A DNA stretch of 64,000 nt, from assembly GCF_004295645.1 (NCBI RefSeq), contig NZ_CP034752.1, forward strand, positions 4,000,001-4,064,000, written 5' to 3'. The DNA comes from Limnobaculum zhutongyuii. Lineage in GTDB: Bacteria; Pseudomonadota; Gammaproteobacteria; Enterobacterales; Enterobacteriaceae. Under the pieces are notes generated by a model, which was not told the origin of the DNA, did no database searches, and was given only the letters and a program-made list of their open reading frames with translations. This document shows positions 1 to 8,107 of this stretch, one piece after another. Position 1 is the first letter of the stretch, and each line of letters begins with the position of its first letter. The position numbers and the translations under genes were made by a program.

Positions 1-1128
1 GATATCATCAGTGAGATGGATAGCGGCAATAATGGATTAAGCTACGAAACACGTTTTGATCTGGCGATTCGCGCTTTCGAACATACTGCAGCCTATGACG
101 GTATGATTGCTAACTACTTTGGTTCGCTAGTTGCTCCCTATTATGGTGAAACCGATAAACCATCCGGCCGCTTCCCTCGCACGCTAAACCTTCAGTACAT
201 TAAAAAACAGGATATGCGTTACGGTGAAAACAGCCATCAGGCGGCCGCATTCTATGTTGAAGAAACGGTAAAAGAAGCCTCAGTCGCTACCGCTCAACAG
301 CTTCAGGGCAAAGCCCTCTCCTATAATAATATCGCGGATACTGACGCAGCGCTGGAATGCGTCAAAGAGTTTACTCAGCCAGCCTGCGTCATTGTTAAGC
401 ACGCTAATCCATGTGGCGTTGCGTTAGGAGATAATATTCTTCATGCCTATGAACGCGCCTATTTAACCGATCCGACCTCAGCCTTTGGCGGCATCATTGC
501 CTTTAATCAGGAGCTGGATGCCAAAACGGCTGAAGCCATTATCAGCCGCCAGTTTGTTGAAGTCATTATTGCGCCATCAGTAAGCGCAGCTGCACTGGAA
601 GTTTTAGCACCGAAACAAAACATTCGCGTACTGGAATGTGGTCAGTGGGACGTCCGGGTTGCCGGATTAGATTTTAAACGCGTGAATGGCGGCCTGCTGG
701 TTCAGGACCGCGACCTTGGTATGGTTAGTCAGACCGACCTGAAAGTCGTTACTACTCGTCAGCCAACGGAAAAAGAGCTACGTGATGCGCTGTTCTGCTG
801 GAAAGTGGCCAAGTTTGTTAAGTCTAATGCCATTGTTTATGCCCGCGACAATATGACTATCGGTATAGGTGCCGGCCAAATGAGCCGCGTCTATTCAGCT
901 AAAATCGCCGGAATTAAAGCGGAAGATGAAAAACTACAGGTTGCAGAGGCCGTTATGGCTTCCGATGCATTCTTCCCGTTCCGCGATGGTATTGATGCCG
1001 CAGCTGCCGTAGGTATCACCTGCGTTATCCAGCCTGGCGGTTCTATTCGTGATGATGAAGTTATTGCCGCCGCCAATGAACACGGTATCGCCATGATCTT
1101 TACCGATATGCGCCATTTCCGTCACTAA
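1..1128 (+). CDS. purH: PurH, bifunctional AICAR transformylase/IMP cyclohydrolase (5' partial)
   Basis: PurH performs the last two steps of de novo IMP synthesis: formylation of AICAR and ring closure to IMP, in the cytosol. The reading frame is open from base 1, so the gene starts outside the window. The 375 codons present lack about 155 N-terminal residues of a roughly 529-residue protein, that is, most of the cyclohydrolase domain. The transformylase domain is complete: it shows RYGENSHQ near residue 73 and KHANPCG near residue 133, which carries the Lys-His pair of the active site. The C-terminus FTDMRHFRH is typical. purD follows after 41 bases on the same strand, the conserved purHD operon. 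PurR control is expected from the family, but the promoter is not in view. Confidence 0.98.
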   Translation, partial: DIISEMDSGNNGLSYETRFDLAIRAFEHTAAYDGMIANYFGSLVAPYYGETDKPSGRFPRTLNLQYIKKQDMRYGENSHQAAAFYVEETVKEASVATAQQLQGKALSYNNIADTDAALECVKEFTQPACVIVKHANPCGVALGDNILHAYERAYLTDPTSAFGGIIAFNQELDAKTAEAIISRQFVEVIIAPSVSAAALEVLAPKQNIRVLECGQWDVRVAGLDFKRVNGGLLVQDRDLGMVSQTDLKVVTTRQPTEKELRDALFCWKVAKFVKSNAIVYARDNMTIGIGAGQMSRVYSAKIAGIKAEDEKLQVAEAVMASDAFFPFRDGIDAAAAVGITCVIQPGGSIRDDEVIAAANEHGIAMIFTDMRHFRH

Positions 1129-1169
1129 TACCAATAACTGAATTTCGACATTTACACGGAGCCAGAAAG

Positions 1170-2459
1170 ATGAACATATTAATTATTGGTAATGGCGGAA
1201 GAGAACATGCACTGGCATGGAAAACAGCCCAGTCGCCGCTGGCTGATAAAGTATTCGTTGCTCCCGGCAATGCCGGTACTGAGCTGGAGCCAAATCTGAT
1301 TAATGTGGCAATTGCCGCCACAGATATTGATGCTCTGGTATATTTCGCCCAAAAAGAGAATATCGGTTTAACCATTGTTGGTCCCGAAGCCCCGTTGGTT
1401 AAAGGTGTGGTGGATGCTTTTCGCAAAGTTGGACTAAAGATTTTTGGCCCTACCCAAGCAGCAGCCCAGCTTGAAGGTTCCAAAGCCTTCACCAAAGATT
1501 TCCTGGCTCGTAATCATATTCCCAGTGCGGAATACCAAAACTTTACCGACCTCAATCAGGCACTCGCATATATTCGCGCCAAAGGTGCCCCAATCGTGAT
1601 TAAGGCTGATGGTCTGGCTGCCGGTAAAGGGGTTATTGTAGCAATGACCCTGGAGGAAGCCGAAGAGGCCGCTAAAGACATGTTAGAAGGTAATGCCTTT
1701 GGTGATGCAGGCCATCGTATCGTAGTGGAAGAATTTCTTACCGGTGAAGAAGCCAGTTTTATTGTGATGGTTGACGGTAAGAACGTAGTTCCAATGGCAA
1801 CCAGTCAGGACCATAAACGTGCTTATGATGGTGATACTGGCCCCAACACGGGTGGAATGGGTGCGTATTCACCAGCACCAGTAGTGACTGATGAAGTACA
1901 TCAGCGCATCATGGATCAGGTTATCTGGCCTACTGTAAAAGGTATGGAGGCCGAAGGTAACACCTATACTGGCTTCCTGTACGCCGGATTAATGATTGAC
2001 GACGCGGGTCAGCCGAAGGTTATTGAGTTTAACTGCCGCTTTGGCGATCCGGAAACCCAACCAATCATGCTGCGCATGCAGTCTGACCTGATTGAACTTT
2101 GTCTGGCCGGTGTGGAAGGTAAGCTAAATGAAAAAACCTCCCGTTGGGATCCACGAGCTTCGCTGGGCGTAGTTCTGGCCGCTGGCGGTTATCCTGGTGA
2201 TTACCGTACTAACGATGTAATTACAGGATTGCCACAACAAGAAATGGAAGACGGAAAAGTTTTCCATGCTGGTACCGGCTTGAAAGAGTGCCACGTTGTA
2301 ACCCAGGGTGGGCGCGTACTCTGTGCAACCGCATTAGGAAACAGCGTTGCCGAAGCCCAACGCCGTGCTTACGAAATCGCTGCCCAAATCCAATGGGACG
2401 GCTGCATTTACCGTAAAGACATCGGCTACCGCGCCATCGAACGTGAAAATCAGAAGTAA
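1170..2459 (+). CDS. purD: PurD, phosphoribosylamine-glycine ligase
   Basis: PurD (GAR synthetase) joins 5-phosphoribosylamine and glycine using ATP, the second step of purine synthesis. The 429-residue product has the family's usual length. Visible motifs are the N-terminal GNGGREHA, the ATP-grasp GLAAGKGV segment near residue 150, the GPNTGGMGAYSPAP loop, and EFNCRFGDPETQ, which holds metal and ATP ligands. The ATG at 1170 is preceded by GGAG at a proper distance. It is the second gene of purHD and ends just before a strong intrinsic terminator. In E. coli zraR-zraS-zraP lie next on the other strand; here they are absent and yjaH follows directly. Confidence 0.98.
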   Translation: MNILIIGNGGREHALAWKTAQSPLADKVFVAPGNAGTELEPNLINVAIAATDIDALVYFAQKENIGLTIVGPEAPLVKGVVDAFRKVGLKIFGPTQAAAQLEGSKAFTKDFLARNHIPSAEYQNFTDLNQALAYIRAKGAPIVIKADGLAAGKGVIVAMTLEEAEEAAKDMLEGNAFGDAGHRIVVEEFLTGEEASFIVMVDGKNVVPMATSQDHKRAYDGDTGPNTGGMGAYSPAPVVTDEVHQRIMDQVIWPTVKGMEAEGNTYTGFLYAGLMIDDAGQPKVIEFNCRFGDPETQPIMLRMQSDLIELCLAGVEGKLNEKTSRWDPRASLGVVLAAGGYPGDYRTNDVITGLPQQEMEDGKVFHAGTGLKECHVVTQGGRVLCATALGNSVAEAQRRAYEIAAQIQWDGCIYRKDIGYRAIERENQK

Positions 2460-2477
2460 TTCATTCGTCAGTAATAC

Positions 2478-2503
2478 AAAAGGTCGCTGTATGGCGACCT
2501 TTT
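2478..2503 (+). terminator. Rho-independent terminator of purHD
   Basis: A 10-bp perfect stem (AAAAGGTCGC / GCGACCTTTT) with a 6-base loop lies 18 bases after the purD stop codon. The right arm ends in a T run. Confidence 0.9.
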
Positions 2504-2557
2504 GTTATTTAATTTTACAGATTTCAAACGGAGGGAGAGGCCGCCGTTGGGATCGAC

Positions 2558-2611
2558 TTGGCGTGAGCCAACGACAAACAGGCTTTGCCTGTTTGAACAG
2601 CGCTAGCGCTG
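2558..2611. repeat. Array of three short perfect hairpins downstream of purD
   Basis: Three inverted repeats stand in series: TTGGC-GTGA-GCCAA (2558-2571, GNRA-like loop), AAACAGGC-TTT-GCCTGTTT (2576-2594) and the 14-bp palindrome CAGCGCTAGCGCTG (2598-2611). None has a T tract, so they are not ordinary terminators. The arrangement resembles mosaic intergenic repeats of enterobacteria, but no named family was recognised. The gap of about 270 bases holds no convincing gene. Confidence 0.6.
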
Positions 2612-2645
2612 GCCCGACGCACTCAGAAATTAAGTACAGATTGTC

Positions 2646-2695
2646 TTCCGGCCGAGCACTCTACAAATATAGGCACTCTACTTTTACGGCCGGAA
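2646..2695. repeat. 50-bp inverted-repeat element with TTCCGGCC ends (copy 1)
   Basis: The element starts TTCCGGCCG and ends CGGCCGGAA, a 9-bp perfect terminal inverted repeat. Its interior has two copies of GCACTCTAC. Read on the minus strand it resembles the element at 63924-63974: same ends, same length within one base, and a shared CCTATAT at the same internal offset. It is probably a dispersed REP-like intergenic repeat that folds into a cruciform or hairpin. Confidence 0.55.
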
Positions 2696-2733
2696 TATCC
2701 ATTGATGCTGATATTAAAAGAACCCATCACCAA

Positions 2734-3381
2734 TCAAAATGTCCCCAACCTCGGCTCCCACGAACAAAAATTCTCATTCGCCACCAGCAACAGCTGCATT
2801 CCCCGCGGCGCATCTAACCACGCTAGACTAATAAAGCCGCCATTACGCACGCGCTTTTCAATCCATGACTGTTGCTCATACGAAAATACCGGATTCACAG
2901 TCTCTCCGGCACAGGTAATAATCTCACCATTATTAATATAGCCCTGATACAACACGATCTTACCGGCATCAAGGGACTCACTGGTCGTCAGAATCCGCTG
3001 CTCTTCGTATTTTAGTCTTAGAATGTCGTCAGCAGAGAGCTGCTCATTGCGATCCGCCAGTTGGCGCTGCATAAAACTGGGATTACCTTCGCTGTCCAGA
3101 CGCATTAATTCTTTAGGATAGCCATCAGGCGTTTGAACTTCACGGCGGATCAAACTGACTTTTCCTGCCGAGTATTCATAATAGGTGGAGACAGTGCTAC
3201 CGGTATAAGGCGTGTATACGCTCATCAGCCGCATATGCTGACCTTCGCCACTGACTTTAGTCCAGATTCTCATCATGCCATCAGTGGCAATATAGCCCGA
3301 GGCACTTAACGTAGGATCTTTTAGTGAAGTACTGCATCCCGTCAGAATCAGACTGCTTATAACAATCAATCGTTTTATCAT
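2734..3381 (-). CDS. yjaH: YjaH-like DUF1481 lipoprotein
   Basis: A 215-residue envelope lipoprotein of unknown function, matching the E. coli YjaH/DUF1481 family in position and length. The N-terminus has two basic residues, a hydrophobic stretch and the lipobox LTGC near residue 15, so lipidation at that Cys and export through Sec are expected. The rest is soluble and mixed in composition, with no catalytic motif visible. It lies directly after hupA on the same strand, but the hupA terminator sits just upstream of its start, so it is probably transcribed by read-through or from its own weak promoter. The assignment rests on the lipobox and on hupA-yjaG synteny. Confidence 0.8.
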   Translation of the reverse strand: MIKRLIVISSLILTGCSTSLKDPTLSASGYIATDGMMRIWTKVSGEGQHMRLMSVYTPYTGSTVSTYYEYSAGKVSLIRREVQTPDGYPKELMRLDSEGNPSFMQRQLADRNEQLSADDILRLKYEEQRILTTSESLDAGKIVLYQGYINNGEIITCAGETVNPVFSYEQQSWIEKRVRNGGFISLAWLDAPRGMQLLLVANENFCSWEPRLGTF

Positions 3382-3395
3382 GGTCTGAATAAAAT

Positions 3396-3425
3396 AAAAG
3401 GGGCCATTCTGCCCCTTTTTTTATC
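3396..3425 (-). terminator. Terminator of hupA
   Basis: A 9-bp stem AAAAGGGGC / GCCCCTTTT with a 6-base loop is flanked by A and T runs. On the minus strand it follows the hupA stop codon by about 20 bases and sits only 15 bases upstream of the yjaH start. Confidence 0.85.
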
Positions 3426-3443
3426 TCATCAAGTGGCTGTTAA

Positions 3444-3719
3444 TTACTTCTTAACAGCTTCTTTCAGCGCTTTGCCAGAAACAAATGCTGGAACATTAGC
3501 TGCAGCAATTTTGATTTCTTTACCAGTCTGTGGGTTACGACCAGTACGGGCATTACGATGATTCACTTTAAATGTACCAAAACCAACCAGTTGTACTGGG
3601 TCACCATCTTTCAGAGACTCAGTAATTGCGCCTAAGGTTGATTCCAGAGCCGCTTTGGCCTGAGCTTTAGTAATACCAGCCTTGTCTGCAATTACGTCAA
3701 TCAGTTGAGTCTTGTTCAT
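3444..3719 (-). CDS. hupA: HU alpha, nucleoid-associated DNA-binding protein
   Basis: HU alpha is a small basic dimeric protein that bends and compacts DNA. The 91-residue product starts MNKTQLIDVIADKAG and carries the DNA-binding arm signature GFGTFKVNHRNARTGRNPQTG, with the proline-containing tip (NPQTG), then PAFVSGKALKEAV. Sequence and length favour the alpha (HupA) rather than the beta subunit, and synteny with yjaG, nfi and hemE agrees. An AAGGA ribosome site precedes the ATG. The 188 bases upstream must hold its promoter; no element there was assigned. Confidence 0.97.
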   Translation of the reverse strand: MNKTQLIDVIADKAGITKAQAKAALESTLGAITESLKDGDPVQLVGFGTFKVNHRNARTGRNPQTGKEIKIAAANVPAFVSGKALKEAVKK

Positions 3720-3907
3720 AAATTATCCTTACAATGTGTTTTATGGCATGCAATGTATCGAATACGGGCGGGAAAAGAAAATTTCTAAACCCTTAGCCTG
3801 AGCGTCTCGATAGCCACCTTTCAAAGGCAAGACAAATGTAGACCAATAGAGGGCGGCTGTGAAGCCTTAACATGCTATTATTTAAGCTCTGAATCACGTT
3901 TTATCAT

Positions 3908-4498
3908 CTATTGTGTTAAATTTATACCAATATTGCTGGTTGCTGCCTCTTTTAAGTCCGCTCTTAGCCCTTTAATCAGCTCAATATCACGCTCTTCGCA
4001 CTCCACCAGCAGACGGTATATTTCCCACTGAACGTCAAATTCATGTTCAATGAGTGGCAAGGCTTTTAGCTCATCGTCGGTCATTTCACGATTAGCTTCG
4101 GTCATCTCCAACATTGCTACGGTACGAACTGACATCTCACTCACGGCGATGGCGTGTTCCAATGTTTCGCCACTTAAATGAGAGTGCAACACTTCACTTA
4201 GAGCAACGCAGGCATCAATAGCTGGGTAAACACCATATATATCAAATTGTTCCGCATCAGGAATGATGTCTTCCAGCTTCTCCAACTGGCTGTCAAAATT
4301 CACTTTTGCGCCTTTCACTACCAGCGTTTCCCAAACTAAATCCAGAATACGGCGATACACTTGCGGTTCCGCAAACCCGGTCTGGTGACAAAACGCCTGA
4401 TAATTTGGATACATACGCTCACACAAGCAGGCCATAAAAGTGTAGTGCTGCCAGCCGGTCAGCTTTTCCATACGTTTGTGAATCGGGTTACGTAGCAT
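3908..4498 (-). CDS. yjaG: YjaG, DUF416 family protein
   Basis: A 196-residue cytosolic protein of the DUF416 family, of unknown function, with the same length as E. coli YjaG and the same position between nfi and hupA. The sequence is mostly helical and acidic, has no signal peptide or membrane segment, and starts MLRNPIHKRMEKLTGWQ, a typical family start. It is separated from nfi by 60 bases that include a 14-bp palindrome (4527-4540). Confidence 0.88.
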   Translation of the reverse strand: MLRNPIHKRMEKLTGWQHYTFMACLCERMYPNYQAFCHQTGFAEPQVYRRILDLVWETLVVKGAKVNFDSQLEKLEDIIPDAEQFDIYGVYPAIDACVALSEVLHSHLSGETLEHAIAVSEMSVRTVAMLEMTEANREMTDDELKALPLIEHEFDVQWEIYRLLVECEERDIELIKGLRADLKEAATSNIGINLTQ

Positions 4499-4526
4499 TA
4501 AGATATCTCATTAATATTCAATATGA

Positions 4527-4540
4527 TGGGAAATTTCCCA
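4527..4540. other. 14-bp perfect palindrome between nfi and yjaG
   Basis: TGGGAAATTTCCCA is perfectly palindromic and lies in the 60-base gap upstream of yjaG. It has no T tract, so it could be an operator-like site or chance. No regulator was recognised for it. Confidence 0.3.
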
Positions 4541-4558
4541 CGTTATAATAGCCGTAGC

Positions 4559-5248
4559 TTAATCAATATTTTTTTCTGGGTGTTGCGCAAGCCAGCGTAA
4601 AAACGCTGGGCGCCGTGAAGCGATTGCATCAGCCCAACGGGTTGGTTCCGGTAAGCGATAACCGCGCATACAACGTTTTACCCAAGTCAGTGCACTATCT
4701 GCACTGATTCGATGCCCAACTGAAATATACAGCGGCTTACAGCGCGCTTTACTGTTCCATACCCAACCGAGGAACTCATTCTTATCGCTCAGTTCAGCCA
4801 AATCATCCGGTTCTGCTGTCAATGGTCGATGTTGCCCACAAAGGCGGCTCTTTGCCACACCAATCGTTGGTACATCCGCCAACAGCCCAAAGTGGCTGGC
4901 AACACCTAGCCGTCTGGGATGAGCAATACCCTGACCATCAACAAATAGCAGTTGAGGCTTAATGGTGAGCTTTTGCCATGCGGCCAGCAAAGCCGGACAT
5001 TCACGGAAAGAGAGTAATCCGGGAATATAGGGAATATTGGTTGGCACTCTGGCTATCTGATACTCCACCAGCTCCAACGAGGGATAACTCAGAATGGCTA
5101 TCGCTGCCCGGGTTATGGTTCCATCCTGTTCAAAACCAACATCTGCACCAGCGATCCAGTCCGGTTCAGTAAAACCCAGCCGATCGTCTCTGACAATCAA
5201 CCGGGCTTTTTCTGACTGTTCAGCCCGCAAAGACGCGGTATCAATCAT
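4559..5248 (-). CDS. nfi: Endonuclease V (deoxyinosine repair)
   Basis: Nfi cuts the second phosphodiester bond 3' of deoxyinosine, starting repair of deaminated adenine. The ATG at 5248 gives 229 residues, beginning MIDTASLRAEQ, in line with the 223-residue E. coli enzyme; a longer upstream extension is open but lies inside hemE. Visible motifs are IAGADVGFEQ, with the first catalytic Asp near residue 34, PYIPGLLSFRE, FVDGQGIAHPRRLGVASH and IGVAKSRLCG. The start overlaps the last 8 bases of hemE, indicating translational coupling in a nudC-hemE-nfi transcript. Confidence 0.96.
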   Translation of the reverse strand: MIDTASLRAEQSEKARLIVRDDRLGFTEPDWIAGADVGFEQDGTITRAAIAILSYPSLELVEYQIARVPTNIPYIPGLLSFRECPALLAAWQKLTIKPQLLFVDGQGIAHPRRLGVASHFGLLADVPTIGVAKSRLCGQHRPLTAEPDDLAELSDKNEFLGWVWNSKARCKPLYISVGHRISADSALTWVKRCMRGYRLPEPTRWADAIASRRPAFLRWLAQHPEKNID

Positions 5249-6305
5249 GATAGGCGCGAGACAGTTTATGAACCGCTTCAACAAAAGCACCAGCATGTTC
5301 AGGTGGAACATCCTGATGTATGCCGTGCCCCAGATTAAAGACGTGGCCGTTACCATGACCAAATCCGGAGAGAATCGTTGCCACTTCCTGCTCAATTCTG
5401 GCAGGCGGTGCATACAGCATGGAAGGATCCATATTTCCCTGTAGCGCCACGCGATCCCCTACACGCTTACGCGCATCAGAAATATCGGTAGTCCAGTCTA
5501 ATCCAAGCGCATCACAACCTGTATCCGTCATGGCTTCTAACCACTGACCACCACCTTTAGTAAACAGCGTTACCGGCACTTTTCGACCTTCATTTTCACG
5601 CATCAAACCATCAACAATCTTGTGCATGTAGGTCAGCGAGAATTCCAGATAATCACGTCCGGTTAATACCCCACCCCAGGTATCGAAAATCATCACCGAC
5701 TGCGCACCGGCTTTAATTTGAGCGTTCAGATATAAAATGACGCTGTCTGCAATCTTATCCAGTAACTTATGTAACACGGGGCCATCGGCATACATCATCT
5801 TTTTGATTTTTGTAAATGCTTTGCTGCTGCCACCTTCCACCATATAGGTTGCCAGAGTCCAGGGACTGCCGGAAAAACCGATAAGGGGAACTTCTCCCTT
5901 CAGATTACGGCGAATAGTGCGCACCGCATTCATCACATAAGCCAGTTCCTGCTCCGGATCGGGAACAGGTAGATTATCAACATCCGCTTTACAGGTGATA
6001 GGGCGTTCAAAGCGAGGGCCTTCTCCGGCTTCGAAGTAAAGTCCCAATCCCATCGCATCAGGAATGGTTAAAATATCGGAAAATAGAATAGCCGCATCCA
6101 GCGCATAACGACGCAGTGGCTGTAATGTCACTTCACAGGCCAGCTCGGCATTTTTACACAGCGACATAAAATCACCGGCTTCAGCTCGGGTTGCTTTATA
6201 TTCAGGCAAATAACGTCCGGCCTGACGCATCATCCAAACTGGGGTTACATCAACAGGCTGGCGTAATAACGCACGCAGATAGCGATCGTTTTTTAATTGA
6301 TTCAT
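5241..6305 (-). CDS. hemE: HemE, uroporphyrinogen decarboxylase
   Basis: HemE decarboxylates the four acetate groups of uroporphyrinogen III to give coproporphyrinogen III in haem synthesis, in the cytosol. The chosen ATG (6305) gives 354 residues, the E. coli length, starting MNQLKNDRYLRALLRQP; an AAGGA site lies upstream, and the upstream in-frame extension is not conserved. Diagnostic motifs are PVWMMRQAGRYLPEY near residue 20, with the substrate-binding Arg, GFSGSPWTLATYMVEG, and the C-terminal FNLGHGIHQDVPPEHA. It lies between nudC and nfi. Confidence 0.98.
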   Translation of the reverse strand: MNQLKNDRYLRALLRQPVDVTPVWMMRQAGRYLPEYKATRAEAGDFMSLCKNAELACEVTLQPLRRYALDAAILFSDILTIPDAMGLGLYFEAGEGPRFERPITCKADVDNLPVPDPEQELAYVMNAVRTIRRNLKGEVPLIGFSGSPWTLATYMVEGGSSKAFTKIKKMMYADGPVLHKLLDKIADSVILYLNAQIKAGAQSVMIFDTWGGVLTGRDYLEFSLTYMHKIVDGLMRENEGRKVPVTLFTKGGGQWLEAMTDTGCDALGLDWTTDISDARKRVGDRVALQGNMDPSMLYAPPARIEQEVATILSGFGHGNGHVFNLGHGIHQDVPPEHAGAFVEAVHKLSRAYHD

Positions 6306-6410
6306 TATTTTTATCCTTCTGGTATTGCGCGCATTGTAGCATGCAACAAGCTCTTCCAATATAAAGAGGGCATCTTACTATATCTGCCCGATATACTGGT
6401 CGGCAAAATG

Positions 6411-7186
6411 CTAATAATCATGCTCAGATCGACATAATGCGATGGTATCTTCAATCAATCTGCGCGCTACCGTACCAGGAGGAGGAAGTTGAGGAAGATT
6501 GTCATAGCGAAACCAGTCGGCATCCAGCAATTCCGAAGTATCTATTTTCAGCTCTCCACCTGCATAGTCAGCTAAATAGGCCACCATCAGCGAATGTGGA
6601 AACGGCCACGGCTGAGAAGAGATATAGCGCAGATTGGTCACCTGCAAATTACTCTCTTCATGTACTTCCCGGGCTACCGCCTGCTCCAGCGTTTCCCCCA
6701 CCTCAACAAAACCAGCCAGTGCGGTGTAAATCCCCCCCGATGACGGTTATGCTGCGCCAGTAAAATTCGGTCTTCACGGCGAATGGCGACAATAATGCAA
6801 GGCGCTATTTGCGGATAGTAGCGCTGACGACAGTTGTTACATAAGCAGGCCCACTCCCGATCGCTGACATACATTGGATGACCGCAATACCCGCAGAACT
6901 GATGTGCCCGATAAAACCCTTCTAACTGAACTGCTCTGCCTGCCAGCTGGAACAATCCACGATCTTCATTGAGTAATTGCCGAACTGAAGCCATCTCCCT
7001 TGAGCGCTCTTTACATACCAGCCAAACGGACTCACTTTGCCACTCACCAATTCGATGCGCCTTTTCGCCCGACAGACCAAAATCATTGGCACTACCATAA
7101 GGCACCTCACCTTTTGGCAACCATAATTTCCCGGCGTGACTCAGTAGCCACCAGCCGGATTCATTACCTTGTAGTTGTTGTTCCAT
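6411..7186 (-). pseudogene. nudC: NudC, NADH/deNADding Nudix hydrolase, frameshifted
   Basis: NudC hydrolyses NADH and removes NAD caps from RNA. The gene is in two frames. The N-terminal part (from ATG 7186) runs through the zinc ribbon FCGYCGHPMY...CLCNNC to LLAQHNRHRGG. The C-terminal part resumes as a Nudix box (GETLEQAVAREVHEES), then SQPWPFPHS, the NudC-specific motif. The join is a run of seven C at 6732-6738 (G on the coding strand); one extra G would restore a 258-residue protein, matching E. coli (257). This is either a real homopolymer slip or a sequencing error. The Nudix box has Asn where Gly is usual in the EExGU end. Confidence 0.9.
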
Positions 7187-7288
7187 AAACGTTTTGCTCA
7201 ACCTCTTAATTTGCTGGCAATCTAACAACAATAGATTTACATTACTTTAACTTGCTATTTTACTAACAGCCATCACTCTGGAAACACT

Positions 7289-7783
7289 ATGCTAAACCAA
7301 CTTGAAAGCTTAGCCGAGCGCGTGGGCGGCAAAATTAAACTGATTGATCAGTGGTTAGAATCTCGTAAAAACCTACTGGTTACTTATTACCGTCTTGTTG
7401 GTATTAAGCCAAACAAAGAAAAAAATATTCCTCTCGATGAAAAAGCCCTAATCGATTTTGGACACCATTTGGTGGACTACCCCTCTTCTTGCCATTTTCA
7501 TATTTATGACAAAGTCATTACCCAGGAAGAAGGGGCCAGCAGCCCAAATCTGCTTATTGGCCAAAAAGCCTACCCGAGATTAGAAGAGAACACTCAAAAA
7601 ATTATGGCGTTCTACGATAATTATGTCGAAAAGGGCATCAACGAAGACACCATATTACAACTGCATGAAGATCTTTCAACCGTTGGTGAACTACTGGAAA
7701 GACGCTTCTCTCTGGAAGATAAACTGATTCAGGAAGCGACCAACAGCTGGCTGAGTCATCACTCTTCTGCTGCTTCAAAATAA
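7289..7783 (+). CDS. rsd: Rsd, sigma-70 anti-sigma factor
   Basis: Rsd binds region 4 of sigma-70 in stationary phase and frees core polymerase for other sigma factors. The 164-residue product (158 in E. coli) starts MLNQLESLAERVGG and contains LLVTYYRLVGIKP and the helical C-terminus LERRFSLEDKLI. It is divergent from nudC and upstream of the thiC riboswitch, as in E. coli. A weak terminator-like hairpin follows at 7836. Confidence 0.94.
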   Translation: MLNQLESLAERVGGKIKLIDQWLESRKNLLVTYYRLVGIKPNKEKNIPLDEKALIDFGHHLVDYPSSCHFHIYDKVITQEEGASSPNLLIGQKAYPRLEENTQKIMAFYDNYVEKGINEDTILQLHEDLSTVGELLERRFSLEDKLIQEATNSWLSHHSSAASK

Positions 7784-7835
7784 TAGCTAAACGTGGTGTT
7801 AGTGACTGACACCATTAGAGTATAAACCCGGCGCG

Positions 7836-7855
7836 AAAACCCACTTGTGGTTTTT
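7836..7855 (+). terminator. Terminator-like hairpin after rsd
   Basis: AAAACC / GGTTTT with a 7-base loop is followed by a T run, 50 bases after the rsd stop codon. The stem is short, so termination may be partial. A possible -10 (TATACT, 7867-7872) for thiC follows. Confidence 0.55.
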
Positions 7856-7900
7856 GTTAGCTTACTTATACTGTGTTGCATCACCGCTTTTGGTGATTAA

Positions 7901-8001
7901 TCTTGTCGGAGTGCCTAGTGCCACCCTGGTGACACAGGCTGAGACCGTTAATTCGGGATCCGCGGAACCTGATCGGGCTAATACCCGCGAAGGGAACAAG
8001 A
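7901..8001 (+). promoter_or_regulatory. TPP riboswitch (THI element) of thiC operon
   Basis: The element shows P1 pairing TCTTGT/ACAAGA at its ends, the conserved CTGAGA at 7939-7944, and the block ACCTGATC...TAATACC.GCG.AGGGAA at 7967-7995. These are the pyrimidine- and pyrophosphate-binding arms of the TPP aptamer. The thiC ribosome site TAGGAG lies about 95 bases further on, with no clear terminator between, so control of translation or Rho access is more likely than intrinsic termination. A small hairpin ATCACC/GGTGAT (7880-7897) stands just upstream. Confidence 0.96.
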
Positions 8002-8107
8002 GTAATATCATCCAGATAAACTGAAATCATTGACCTCCTTTTCGGCTTTATCATTACTCCCTCTCCGAACTCCGGACAAGCAATCCTTAATTTATTAGGA
8101 GTTTGCT

